Below are positions 8,466 to 18,193 of a stretch of DNA of 64,000 nt, in pieces; position 1 is the first letter of the stretch; every line of letters starts with the position of its first letter. The notes below the pieces were generated by a model that had not been told where the DNA came from, made no database searches, and saw only the letters and a program-made list of their open reading frames with translations. The position numbers and the translations under genes were made by a program. The DNA is from Salinicola avicenniae (GTDB lineage: Bacteria > Pseudomonadota > Gammaproteobacteria > Pseudomonadales > Halomonadaceae): positions 372,001 to 436,000 of the forward strand of contig NZ_JAKQZC010000005.1 in the NCBI RefSeq assembly GCF_023736115.1, written 5' to 3'.

Positions 8466-9872
8466 TCATTGCGGCGACGCCAGCAGGGTGTCGGGCTCGA
8501 CAACGATCGCCTCCAGCCCCGCGTCCCGTATACAGGCCTCGCCTGCCGGTGTAGTGACCATTCGCCCACCGTCGCCGACGACGCTGTCGCCATCCAACAC
8601 ACAGGCACCGTGGGCGTAGCTCAGGATCGGGCGGCGTCGTTCAAGATCCAGCACGGTGATATCGGCATCGGCCCCGATACCGAGATGCCCCTTGTTCGAT
8701 AGGCCAAGAATCCTTGCCGGATGCAGGCTGGCCTTGCGCACAAAGCCCTCCAGGCTCAACGCATCCAGATGCACCAGCGCCAGCCCGCGGGCGACGATAT
8801 CGTTGCGGGGGATGCCACCACCATCGGTGGCCAGCGCATCGACGGCGTAGCGGCCGTCATCTCGCGTCGCCGTCACCAGCCGCAAACGCGGCTCCGGAGG
8901 ATTGGCACGAAAACTGATGCCGATCTGGGAGTCGCGTGCCTGCCACGCGGCGACTCCTTCGCGCCCTCCGATCAATTCGATGACACCGTCGCGCTCCACG
9001 TTGACCAGCGCCCAGCCGGCCTCGATGGCTTCGCGCATGCCGGCCCTGGTCGGCGAGAAACCGCCGCGCTCGAGACCGAAGATGGCCAGCCGGCTGCCGG
9101 GCACGCCCTCGATGCACTCACCGCTGACACCATTGAACGGCGCCAGATAGGACTCGGAGCGGATATGCGGATGCGCGGCCAAGAGCGACAGCGCCTCTTC
9201 GCCCTCCTGAACCGCATCGTGGATCTGCCCGCGACAGTAGCTATTGATATGCGCGAGATGCAGGGGGTGTCCGGCACTCAACTCGCAGGCCTCCCGCATA
9301 CCCTCGATGTTGGAGCCTGCCGACTGGGTGCCGGCATGGAAGGCCACATAAGCACCACGAGAAGCCGCTGTCGCAATGGCCCGAGCCGTCGACTCGGCAG
9401 TCAACGGATAGTGCCCACCCAGAAGTTTGAGTCCGATCGCACCCTGCCCGAGCGCGTGTGTCAACGCCCTGTCGATCGCGTGCTGCGAGGGGTTGTCGCT
9501 GTCGATCGTGTGCCCCGGTCGCAGATAGTTGACGCAGGCCACACTAAGGCCGCAGCCGTGTCGGGCCGCCAGATCCACGACACCCTCGATTGGCCCCGCC
9601 ATGTCGAGTGCAGTCGTCACCCCCGCGAGGGCCAGCATGCGATGGCCGCAGCCGCCCCCCAGAAACGGCGAGAGATGCACATGCATATCGACGATACCGG
9701 GCATGACCACACGGCCAGCGAGATCATGCTCTCGAGCCGCCGTACCGGCGATGGTCGGCGCCACCTCGACGACCCGCCCTTCGCGGATCGCCACATCTCG
9801 GACACCGTGCACACCGTTTTCTGGATCGACGAGCGTGCCATGGCGCAAGAGCACATCGTAAGAGTGACTCAT
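8466..9872 (-). CDS. Amidohydrolase-superfamily enzyme, substrate unknown (hydantoinase/dihydroorotase-like)
   Basis: The 468-residue protein starts with the beta-sandwich strand YDVLLRHGTLVDPENG and carries the metal motif MHVHLSP near residue 65, followed by GCGHRMLALAGVTT. The lysine in GAIGLKLLGGHY could be the carboxylated metal-bridging lysine, and LAHINSYCRG supplies further ligands. The C-terminus has GHLGIGADADITVLD. The start at 9872 (MSHSYDV) was chosen over one 14 codons upstream because AGAGAAG precedes it and it fits the family N-terminus. It lies between the carbamoylase and D-aminoacylase genes. A hydantoinase-like ring opener feeding the carbamoylase is attractive, but the sequence does not settle the substrate. 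Confidence 0.78.
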   Translation of the reverse strand: MSHSYDVLLRHGTLVDPENGVHGVRDVAIREGRVVEVAPTIAGTAAREHDLAGRVVMPGIVDMHVHLSPFLGGGCGHRMLALAGVTTALDMAGPIEGVVDLAARHGCGLSVACVNYLRPGHTIDSDNPSQHAIDRALTHALGQGAIGLKLLGGHYPLTAESTARAIATAASRGAYVAFHAGTQSAGSNIEGMREACELSAGHPLHLAHINSYCRGQIHDAVQEGEEALSLLAAHPHIRSESYLAPFNGVSGECIEGVPGSRLAIFGLERGGFSPTRAGMREAIEAGWALVNVERDGVIELIGGREGVAAWQARDSQIGISFRANPPEPRLRLVTATRDDGRYAVDALATDGGGIPRNDIVARGLALVHLDALSLEGFVRKASLHPARILGLSNKGHLGIGADADITVLDLERRRPILSYAHGACVLDGDSVVGDGGRMVTTPAGEACIRDAGLEAIVVEPDTLLASPQ

Positions 9873-9982
9873 CTGGGCTTCTCTGAGTTGTTGTTGTGTA
9901 GGCGGCCGGGGCAACGCATCGGCTCAGGATGGCATGACACCATCCTGGCATCGCACGCCCCGGTCAGACGCGGCGCTGACGA

Positions 9983-10903
9983 TCAGCGCTTAACGCCTGT
10001 CTGCGACGTGATTCGACCGTAGTGTTCGACGCGACGGTGGCGCGCGAAGTCGAAAATGGTTTGCTTGCCGAACTGGCATCGATCCATGTCGCAGGTCGCC
10101 GTCACCAGCTCGTCGCTCTCCGTTTCGGTGCGCGCGACCACGAAGCCGTCCGGATCGACAATGATAGAGCCGCCCATCAGCGGAAACCCGTCCTCGACTC
10201 CGGCCTTGGCAACCGCCACCGCCCAGGTGGCGTTCTGATAGGCCCCGGCGGTAACGGAAAGCTCCGAGTGATAGAGCCGCTTTTCCAGGCCCTCGCCACG
10301 GTTCTGAGAGTTGATCGATGGAGTGTTGTAGCCCAGCATCACCAGTTCCACGCCCTGCAACCCCATCACGCGCCAGGTTTCCGGCCAGCGTCGATCGTTG
10401 CAGATGCACATACCCATCAGCGTGTCTTCGTTATCGAAGGTTTCGAATCCCAGATCGCCCGGCTCGAAATAACGCTTCTCGAGGTGTTGAAAATCTCGTT
10501 CGGTGTCGTACTCGACATGCCCCGGCAGATGCACCTTGCGATACTTGCCGACAATGTGGCCCTGACGGTCGGTCAGAATCGAGGTATTGAAATGCCGGCC
10601 TTCCGGCGTCAGCTCGGCATAGCCGAAAGAGATCGCGATCTCGTGCTCACGAGCGCGATCGAACAGCGGCTGCGTTGCGGCATTCGGCATCTCCCGCTCG
10701 AACCATGTATCGACTTCGGCCTGATCTTCCATGTACCAGCGCGGAAAGAACGTGGTCAGCGCCAGCTCGGGATACACGACCAGGTCACAGCCTTTGGCCG
10801 CCGCCTGATCCAGCAGCGCTATCATGCGCCCCACAACGGCCTCTCGACTGTCACTTTTCTGGATGGCTCCCAACTGAGCCGCACCGATTACCCACTCACG
10901 CAT
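9983..10903 (-). CDS. N-carbamoyl-D-amino-acid hydrolase (nitrilase superfamily)
   Basis: The 306-residue protein resembles Agrobacterium D-carbamoylase (304 residues) along its whole length. Shared segments include PELALTTFFPRW, GKYRKVHLPGH, FQHLEKRYFEPGDLGF and CICNDRRWPETWRVMG. The catalytic triad is E46, K123 and C168. It removes carbamate from N-carbamoyl-D-amino acids, yielding the D-amino acid, CO2 and ammonia, in the cytoplasm. The start at 10903 aligns with the Agrobacterium start. A start at 10945 would add 14 residues that look like untranslated leader. It is the first enzyme gene after the LysR regulator and probably the head of the ten-kilobase operon. Confidence 0.88.
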   Translation of the reverse strand: MREWVIGAAQLGAIQKSDSREAVVGRMIALLDQAAAKGCDLVVYPELALTTFFPRWYMEDQAEVDTWFEREMPNAATQPLFDRAREHEIAISFGYAELTPEGRHFNTSILTDRQGHIVGKYRKVHLPGHVEYDTERDFQHLEKRYFEPGDLGFETFDNEDTLMGMCICNDRRWPETWRVMGLQGVELVMLGYNTPSINSQNRGEGLEKRLYHSELSVTAGAYQNATWAVAVAKAGVEDGFPLMGGSIIVDPDGFVVARTETESDELVTATCDMDRCQFGKQTIFDFARHRRVEHYGRITSQTGVKR

Positions 10904-11031
10904 GGTCTGTCCGCCTGTTACTGTTGTGTCGTTGATCGACGTCATGCTGCGGATCGACGTCGCTTATCGCACCTCAGTGTCTGCGTTGACCCTGCCGCTG
11001 TCGTATACCGATTCATTGCCGATTCATAACT
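10904..11031 (-). promoter_or_regulatory. Putative promoter/operator region of the D-amino-acid operon
   Basis: This 128-base gap separates the LysR gene from the carbamoylase gene. It contains two direct repeats: GATCGACGTC at 10934-10943 and 10952-10961, and CCGATTCAT at 11008-11016 and 11019-11027, the latter one helical turn apart. No clear -35/-10 pair stands out. The repeats are candidate sites for the adjacent LysR protein, although LysR operators are usually inverted rather than direct. Confidence 0.3.
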
Positions 11032-11943
11032 TTATGTTAACTCCATGCCCGACTCCCCGCAGCGGGCGAAAGCGGCATCGAGGTGGCTAATGAAAGCTCG
11101 CGCCAGCTGCGATAACGGCTCCGTGCGCGGATAGGCGAGACTGACGATCAGCCGCTGCTCATCCGGCAATGGCACGGCCGTCAAGCGGTCTCCACGCCAT
11201 CCCCGCCACGTAAACTCGTCAATCAAGGCAATGCCGCCGCCCGCGTCGGCCAACGCGCAGGCATAGTGCGGAGAGTCCACCTCGGTCGCCGGCCGCCAGG
11301 GCTCTCCAGCACTCTCGAAGGCCGAGCGGATATGCTGGCCGAACGGCGTCTCCGCGCCGTAGCCGATCAGGTCGAACTGACGCAACTCGGCCAGCGTGAC
11401 CGTGCCGCGATCCGCCAGTGGATGGTCGACCGGACAGACACAGACCATGCGCGCCTGATGCAACGGATGCACTTCCAGGTTGGGATGATTGACCGGAAAC
11501 AGCGAAATGCCGAGATCCGCCTGGCGGTCCAGCAGTTGGTCCCGCAGCTGCACATGCCGCTGACAATCCAGGCTGACCCTGACATCGTGCTGCGCCCGGA
11601 AGCTGGTAATCGCCCAAGGCACCAATTGATGGCCGAGACTGGAACTGGCAGCGATGCGAACCACGCCGTGCCGGCGCTGCGTCAAGTCATGCAACGTGGT
11701 GTTGACGCGCTGGACATCGCGATAGACGTTCTCGACGTCGCGAAACAGCCGGCGCGCCTCCGGCGACGGGTACAGCCGACCTTTGACGCGTTCGAACAAC
11801 GGGAATCCGATACGCTGCTCGGTGTGCGACAGCATGCGGCTGACCGCCGGCTGGGAGATCATCAGAACGCGCGAGGCCCCGCTGATGCTGCCGGTCGTCA
11901 TGACAGCCCGAAAGACTTCGATCTGGCGTAAATTGAGGGCCAT
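11032..11943 (-). CDS. LysR-family transcriptional regulator
   Basis: The 303-residue protein has a winged helix-turn-helix at residues 1-62 (LRQIEVFRAVMTTGSISGAS, then QPAVSRMLSHTEQRIGFPLFER) and a LysR effector-binding domain from about residue 90 on. It is encoded on the same strand as, and 128 bases upstream of, the D-amino-acid operon, rather than divergently as is usual for this family. It most likely responds to a D-amino acid or N-acyl-D-amino acid and activates the downstream genes. That link is inferred from position only. Assignment to the family is secure. Confidence 0.88.
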   Translation of the reverse strand: MALNLRQIEVFRAVMTTGSISGASRVLMISQPAVSRMLSHTEQRIGFPLFERVKGRLYPSPEARRLFRDVENVYRDVQRVNTTLHDLTQRRHGVVRIAASSSLGHQLVPWAITSFRAQHDVRVSLDCQRHVQLRDQLLDRQADLGISLFPVNHPNLEVHPLHQARMVCVCPVDHPLADRGTVTLAELRQFDLIGYGAETPFGQHIRSAFESAGEPWRPATEVDSPHYACALADAGGGIALIDEFTWRGWRGDRLTAVPLPDEQRLIVSLAYPRTEPLSQLARAFISHLDAAFARCGESGMELT

Positions 11944-12066
11944 GCTTTTTCCTTGTCAGCCATAACGTACCGTTAATTCGGCAATGATCGCTGCCAAAGA
12001 TCAAGGGGAAGCGTACAGGGCGCGCACCGATATGCCGGCGACCGGGGGCCGGCTACCGCGAGGGGG

Positions 12067-12109
12067 CATAAAACAAGAGGGACATAAAACAAGAAAAGGC
12101 ATAAACAAA
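12067..12109. repeat. Three imperfect direct copies of CATAAAACAAG
   Basis: Copies begin at 12067, 12083 and 12100 (the last shortened to CATAAACAA), spaced 16-17 bases apart in a purine-rich stretch. No function is evident. Confidence 0.6.
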
Positions 12110-12204
12110 TCGGCATAGCCAAAGCGACAGTCGCCGGCGCCGACGGGGATTAACAGTGGATGCCGGGGCTCGCCAGGCTCGAGTGCCGCATCAGGTCACC
12201 AGAC

Positions 12205-12228
12205 GGCACACCGGATGACCGGTGTGCC
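12205..12228 (-). terminator. Strong hairpin 35 bases past the apeB stop, possible terminator
   Basis: A perfect 10-bp GC-rich stem (12205-12214 with 12219-12228) closes an ATGA loop just downstream of apeB on its strand. There is no T run on either side, so it may act as an mRNA 3'-end stabiliser or weak terminator rather than a classical one. Confidence 0.4.
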
Positions 12229-12262
12229 GGGCGAGACTGTCGGTCGAGCCTCGCCTCGCGAC

Positions 12263-13579
12263 TTACTCGACCTTCAGCGACGGCCGCTCGAAAAACGCGG
12301 TGAGTGCCCGAATCAGGTACTCGGGGTCGTGCGTGCCGGCAGTCTCGCGAATGGAGTGCATGCCGAACTGGGGCACACCGACGTCGATTGTCGGCACACC
12401 GAGCTCGGTCGCCGTGATCGGCCCGATGGTACTGCCGCAGCCCATGTCGGCACGGGTGACGAACTGCTGGACAGGCACGTCGGCTTCGCGGCAAAGATCT
12501 TGAAACAGAGCCGCTGTGGCGCTGTTGGTCGCGTAGCGCTGGCTGGCATTCGTCTTGATGACCGGCCCGGCATTGAGTCGGGGGCCGTGACCGGGATCGT
12601 GCTTGTCCGCAAAGTTGGGGTGGACAGCGTGGGCATTGTCGCAGGAAATCATCAGCGAACGCTGAATCAGCCGCACGAAGCCTTCGTCGCCCGCCTCGCC
12701 TAGCGCCGAGTTGACGCGCCGCAAGACATCAGCGAGGAATGGGCCCTGGGCACCGCAGGCGCTGGCACTGCCGACCTCCTCATGATCGTTGGCCACGAAC
12801 ACCGCACCCTGCGTGCCGTCGCATGCCAGCAGCGCTTCAACCCCGATAAAGCAGGAGAGCAGGTTGTCGAGTCGGGCGCTCGCCAGCAGCTCACGGTTCA
12901 CGCCAACCCGCGACGGCGGCTGAACATCGTAGAAGCCCAGTTCGAAATCGACGATTTCGGCAACGTCGATATCATGTTGTCGCGCGATCCAGGTTTTCAA
13001 CAAGCGATCCAGGTCCGGGGCATCGCCGCCTTGCATCAGCAGCGGGGCCATCTGGGTCTGCGGATTCAACGCCCGGCCACTGTTGGCTTCGCGATCGAGG
13101 TGAATCGCCAGGCTGGGGATGATCGCGATCGGCTCGGCCACGTCGAGCAGCACCCCTTGCAGTCCGCCGTCGGCTCGACGAACATGCACGCGCCCGGCCA
13201 GCCCCAGATCCCGGTCGAACCACGGTGCCAGCAGTGCTCCGCCGTAGACCTGAACACCCAGCTGCAACCAGCCTTGGCTGACGACCGCCGGCTCCGGCTT
13301 GAGGCGCAGTGCCGGGCTATCAGTATGTGCCCCGACCATGCGCAACGCTGCCAGGGGTTCCGTCGGCAATTGCAGTGCGATCAGTGAACTGTCGTTGCGC
13401 GTCACGTAGTAGCGCCCGCCGAGCGCCAACTGCCAGCACTCGGTCTCGTCGAGCCGCCGGTAGCCGGCGGCTTCCAGTCGGGCGGCGAGATTGGCGGTGG
13501 CGTGCCAGGGAGAAGGAGAGCGTGCCAGGAAGTCGATCAATCGGTCGACGCGGCTCGCAGCGTCGTCAGTCGCGGGCAT
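12263..13579 (-). CDS. apeB: M18-family aminopeptidase
   Basis: The 438-residue protein is of usual M18 length. Metal and catalytic segments of the family are present in order: [14 protein letters not shown] near residue 83, [10 protein letters not shown] near 236, [10 protein letters not shown] near 265, [11 protein letters not shown] near 315 and the closing QFGMHSIRE near 407. It is a cytoplasmic dizinc aminopeptidase, probably preferring acidic or neutral N-termini (aspartyl aminopeptidase group), working in peptide turnover. It is transcribed divergently from prc, whose start lies 131 bases away. Confidence 0.93.
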   Translation of the reverse strand: MPATDDAASRVDRLIDFLARSPSPWHATANLAARLEAAGYRRLDETECWQLALGGRYYVTRNDSSLIALQLPTEPLAALRMVGAHTDSPALRLKPEPAVVSQGWLQLGVQVYGGALLAPWFDRDLGLAGRVHVRRADGGLQGVLLDVAEPIAIIPSLAIHLDREANSGRALNPQTQMAPLLMQGGDAPDLDRLLKTWIARQHDIDVAEIVDFELGFYDVQPPSRVGVNRELLASARLDNLLSCFIGVEALLACDGTQGAVFVANDHEEVGSASACGAQGPFLADVLRRVNSALGEAGDEGFVRLIQRSLMISCDNAHAVHPNFADKHDPGHGPRLNAGPVIKTNASQRYATNSATAALFQDLCREADVPVQQFVTRADMGCGSTIGPITATELGVPTIDVGVPQFGMHSIRETAGTHDPEYLIRALTAFFERPSLKVE

Positions 13580-13710
13580 GGGATTCCTCGGATGTTGGTC
13601 TGTAGTCGAACGAGCGGGCTGCTACAATGGACCCCGGACCTGAAAAAGATTCATGGATCCGGTGGTCTTCTAGGGAAGAGAGTGTACAGGAAACCGGGAG
13701 TGCTTCATTG

Positions 13711-15846
13711 ATGACCCTGACTGTTGCCGCCAGGTGCGCGGCCGCGTGCTTGTTACTGCTGGTCTCTAGCGCTGCGGCGCTGGCCGGCCCCACCCCAACG
13801 GATGAGCAACGCCAGGCAGCAAGCGATGTCGCGGAGTCGTTGCAGTATGGCTCCTATGCCGACGTCGACATGAACGACGAGTGGTCACAGCGAGCCTTCC
13901 AACGCCTGCTCGACGTACTGGACGACCAGCGCGCCTATCTCCTCCAGCGCGACGTCGACAACTTCAGCGATCTCGAAAGCAGCCTCGACGATGCCGTTCA
14001 ATCGGGTGATCTCGAGCGTGTCTACGCCTTCTATTCACGTTATCAGGAGCGTGTCGAAGCGCGGCTTCAGTGGCTCGTCGATCGCGTGGACCAGGGCATC
14101 GACTACGACTACGCCAGCAACGAGAGACTGGCGCTGGATCGTGAAGACTCCCCTTGGGCCGGCAACGAAGAGTCGTTGGATGACCTCTGGAGCAAGCGCC
14201 TGGAAAATGCAGCACTGACGCTCTCGCTCAACGACCAGTCGCCGGCAGAGATCCAGGAAACGCTACATGATCGCTATGCCAATCAATTGAACCGCGTGCG
14301 CCAGACCAACCCGGAAGATGTTCTGGTGCTGCTGATGGCCGCGGTGACCGGCACGGTCGACCCGCATACCGAATACCTTTCTCCCCAGCAGAGCGAATCC
14401 TTCGACATCCAGATGCGGCTCTCGCTGGAAGGGATCGGTGCGCTGCTGCAGAGCGACGGCGAGTACGTCAAGGTCTCGAGCCTTGTGCCCGGCGGCCCGG
14501 CGGACAAGAGCGGCGTTCTCCAGCCGGCCGATCGCATCGTGGCCGTCGGTCAGGGCGAGGACGGCGAGATGACCAATGTCGTCGGTATGCGCCTGGACGA
14601 AGTCGTCGATCTCATCCGTGGCGCGAAGGGCTCCACCGTGCGGCTCGACATCATCCCCGCGAAAGCGGTCGACGTGACCCGAACGCATGTGGTCAATATC
14701 GTGCGGGATACGGTAAAGCTCGAGGACCAGGCCGCCCACAGCCGCGTCGAAGAGATCGAGCGCGACGGCGAGACGCACCGCGTCGGTGTCGTCACGGTGC
14801 CGGCGTTCTACGTCGATTTCGATGCCTGGCAGGCGGGTGAATCCGACTATCGCAGCACCACCCGCGACGTCGCCATGGAGATCAAGAAGCTCAAGGCGCA
14901 GCAGGTCGAGGGCATCGTGCTGGACCTGCGCAACAACGGCGGCGGCGCGCTGCAGGAAGCCAACTCGATGATCGGCCTGTTCATCGATCGTGGTCCGACG
15001 GTGCAGGTCCGCGATGCCGGCGGACGCATCAATCTCTACGGCGATACCGACTCCGGCGTCGTCTACGATGGGCCGCTGGCGGTGCTCGTCAATCGCCTCT
15101 CTGCCTCCGCCTCCGAGATCTTTGCCGGCGCGATACAGGACTATGGTCGAGGCCTCGTCATTGGCAGCCGTACCTTCGGCAAGGGCACCGTGCAAACACT
15201 GAGCGACCTGAGCCATGGTCAGATCAAGCTCACACGCGCCAAGTTCTACCGCATCTCCGGCGAGAGCACCCAGCATCGCGGTGTCGAACCCGATATTCTC
15301 TATCCCAGCCTGATCGACCCCGAGGAAATCGGCGAGAGCGCGCTAGACAATGCCCTGCCCTGGGACCGCGTTCGCCCGGTGCAATATCGCCTCTACGGCG
15401 AACCGTGGCGCTATCTGGAAGCGCTGCAGGATCGCCACGAGCAGCGTATTGCCGATGATCCGGATTTCGTCTATCTCGAGCGACAGGCGCAGCTGAGCAA
15501 GCGGCTTCGCGAACAGCAGACCAGCATCAGCCTCAATCGGGAGCAGCGTCAGCGCGAAATGGACGCCCAGGAGGGCGAACAACTGGCCCTGGAGAATCAG
15601 CGTCGTCGTTCGCTCGGTCTGGAACAGCTCGACAACTGGGCCGATGCGCGCACGCCAAGCGATGCGGCATCACCCGGCGACGCCTCGTCCGGCGACACCC
15701 CGTCCGACGAGACTTCGGCATCCGAGGCGCGCGGCCAGGACGAAGAGGCACGCGCGGAAGAAGAAGACGAGCCGATCGACCGTGCCGAACTCCAGGAAAC
15801 CTCGCAGATCCTGCTGGACTACGTCCAGTTCAAACAGGCTCAGTGA
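13711..15846 (+). CDS. prc: Tail-specific C-terminal processing protease Prc (Tsp), S41 family
   Basis: The 711-residue periplasmic protease is slightly longer than E. coli Prc (682). It has a signal peptide (hydrophobic core about residues 8-22, cut near ALAG), an N-terminal helical domain, a PDZ domain around residues 245-330 and the S41 core. Catalytic residues by spacing to E. coli Ser452/Lys477 are S466 in NRLSASASEIF and K491 in FGKGTVQ. The C-terminal tail (about 640-690) is acidic and Ser/Asp/Glu-rich, which looks like low-complexity linker. The start at 13711 gives a clean signal peptide. An in-frame ATG at 13627 would bury it behind 28 residues. It trims or degrades periplasmic and lipoprotein substrates. 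Confidence 0.93.
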   Translation: MTLTVAARCAAACLLLLVSSAAALAGPTPTDEQRQAASDVAESLQYGSYADVDMNDEWSQRAFQRLLDVLDDQRAYLLQRDVDNFSDLESSLDDAVQSGDLERVYAFYSRYQERVEARLQWLVDRVDQGIDYDYASNERLALDREDSPWAGNEESLDDLWSKRLENAALTLSLNDQSPAEIQETLHDRYANQLNRVRQTNPEDVLVLLMAAVTGTVDPHTEYLSPQQSESFDIQMRLSLEGIGALLQSDGEYVKVSSLVPGGPADKSGVLQPADRIVAVGQGEDGEMTNVVGMRLDEVVDLIRGAKGSTVRLDIIPAKAVDVTRTHVVNIVRDTVKLEDQAAHSRVEEIERDGETHRVGVVTVPAFYVDFDAWQAGESDYRSTTRDVAMEIKKLKAQQVEGIVLDLRNNGGGALQEANSMIGLFIDRGPTVQVRDAGGRINLYGDTDSGVVYDGPLAVLVNRLSASASEIFAGAIQDYGRGLVIGSRTFGKGTVQTLSDLSHGQIKLTRAKFYRISGESTQHRGVEPDILYPSLIDPEEIGESALDNALPWDRVRPVQYRLYGEPWRYLEALQDRHEQRIADDPDFVYLERQAQLSKRLREQQTSISLNREQRQREMDAQEGEQLALENQRRRSLGLEQLDNWADARTPSDAASPGDASSGDTPSDETSASEARGQDEEARAEEEDEPIDRAELQETSQILLDYVQFKQAQ

Positions 15847-15894
15847 GCCCAGGCACCAGGCCGTCGCGCGCGGCCTGATTGCCAGATAGCGCTG

Positions 15895-15926
15895 ACGGCC
15901 CCGCCATGTGCGGGGCCGTTTCGTTT
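15895..15926 (+). terminator. Rho-independent terminator of prc
   Basis: A 10-bp GC-rich stem (15895-15904 with 15910-15919) closes the loop CATGT and runs into TTTCGTTT. It lies 49 bases after the prc stop. The rest of the 303-base gap 15847-16149 up to ligB shows no gene or clear promoter. Confidence 0.82.
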
Positions 15927-16119
15927 CCGCGTTCGCCCAGCGACCGCCAGCGGGTCCTGAAAACCGGTCGAACAGGCGCGCCACACGACGACCTCGGCAC
16001 AGGCAATGACAAGGCCGTCATGACAGGGCCGTCACGACAGAGCCGTGTCGTGGCGTTGACATCGTCGACAGGAAAACAGGCCGCCGAAGCGCTCAAGAAA
16101 CCGCGATCCTAGCCGTTGA

Positions 16120-17877
<1,758 letters not shown>

Positions 17878-18193
17878 TAGTTTAATGCCGTATTTTATCG
17901 CCCCCCTGATTTAAGCCAACGCCAAATTCACAAAAACGGTTCATGGCAGAAAGTCGACCCCGAGATATAGTCAAACTGTGACAGCGTGTTAAATCGTTTC
18001 GGGGTTGCCGAGCTCTTTCACCTCTCAGCATGAAGCGCGCCATGAACGGCGCAGGCAGCAATGTTGCAGATCGTAGCAATCAAATAATGACCCGGCGCAA
18101 GTGCCGCCGAGCCTCGCCATTATTTGTGCGTATTTTTCGATCTATTGCCTTAATAAACTTCATGCTTATCCGGCTCCCGAGTTTATCTCGTTG
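17878..18193. other. Intergenic region upstream of the capsule lipid operon
   Basis: These 316 bases separate ligB from kpsC and should hold the promoter of the plus-strand capsule operon. The stretch 18118-18175 is AT-rich, with TTGTGC at 18123 and TTAATAAAC about 27 bases on as loose promoter-like matches. No JUMPstart/ops element of the E. coli capsule type was found by eye. Because the kpsC start is uncertain, part of this stretch could be coding. Confidence 0.5.

Larger units (their letters stand above)
11944..12262. other. Intergenic region between the LysR gene and apeB
   Basis: These 319 bases lie between the start of the LysR gene and the 3' end of apeB. They hold the LysR promoter region, a short imperfect direct repeat (12067-12109) and a strong hairpin (12205-12228), listed separately. 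No credible open reading frame was seen. Confidence 0.7.

Noticed and set aside
7278-11029. Long plus-strand open frames opposite the deacylase, amidohydrolase and carbamoylase genes
   Set aside because: They mirror the codon structure of well-supported minus-strand genes in GC-rich DNA, have no family motifs and no ribosome sites.
14263-15276. 337-codon minus-strand open frame opposite prc
   Set aside because: Shadow of the S41 protease core, with no independent evidence.
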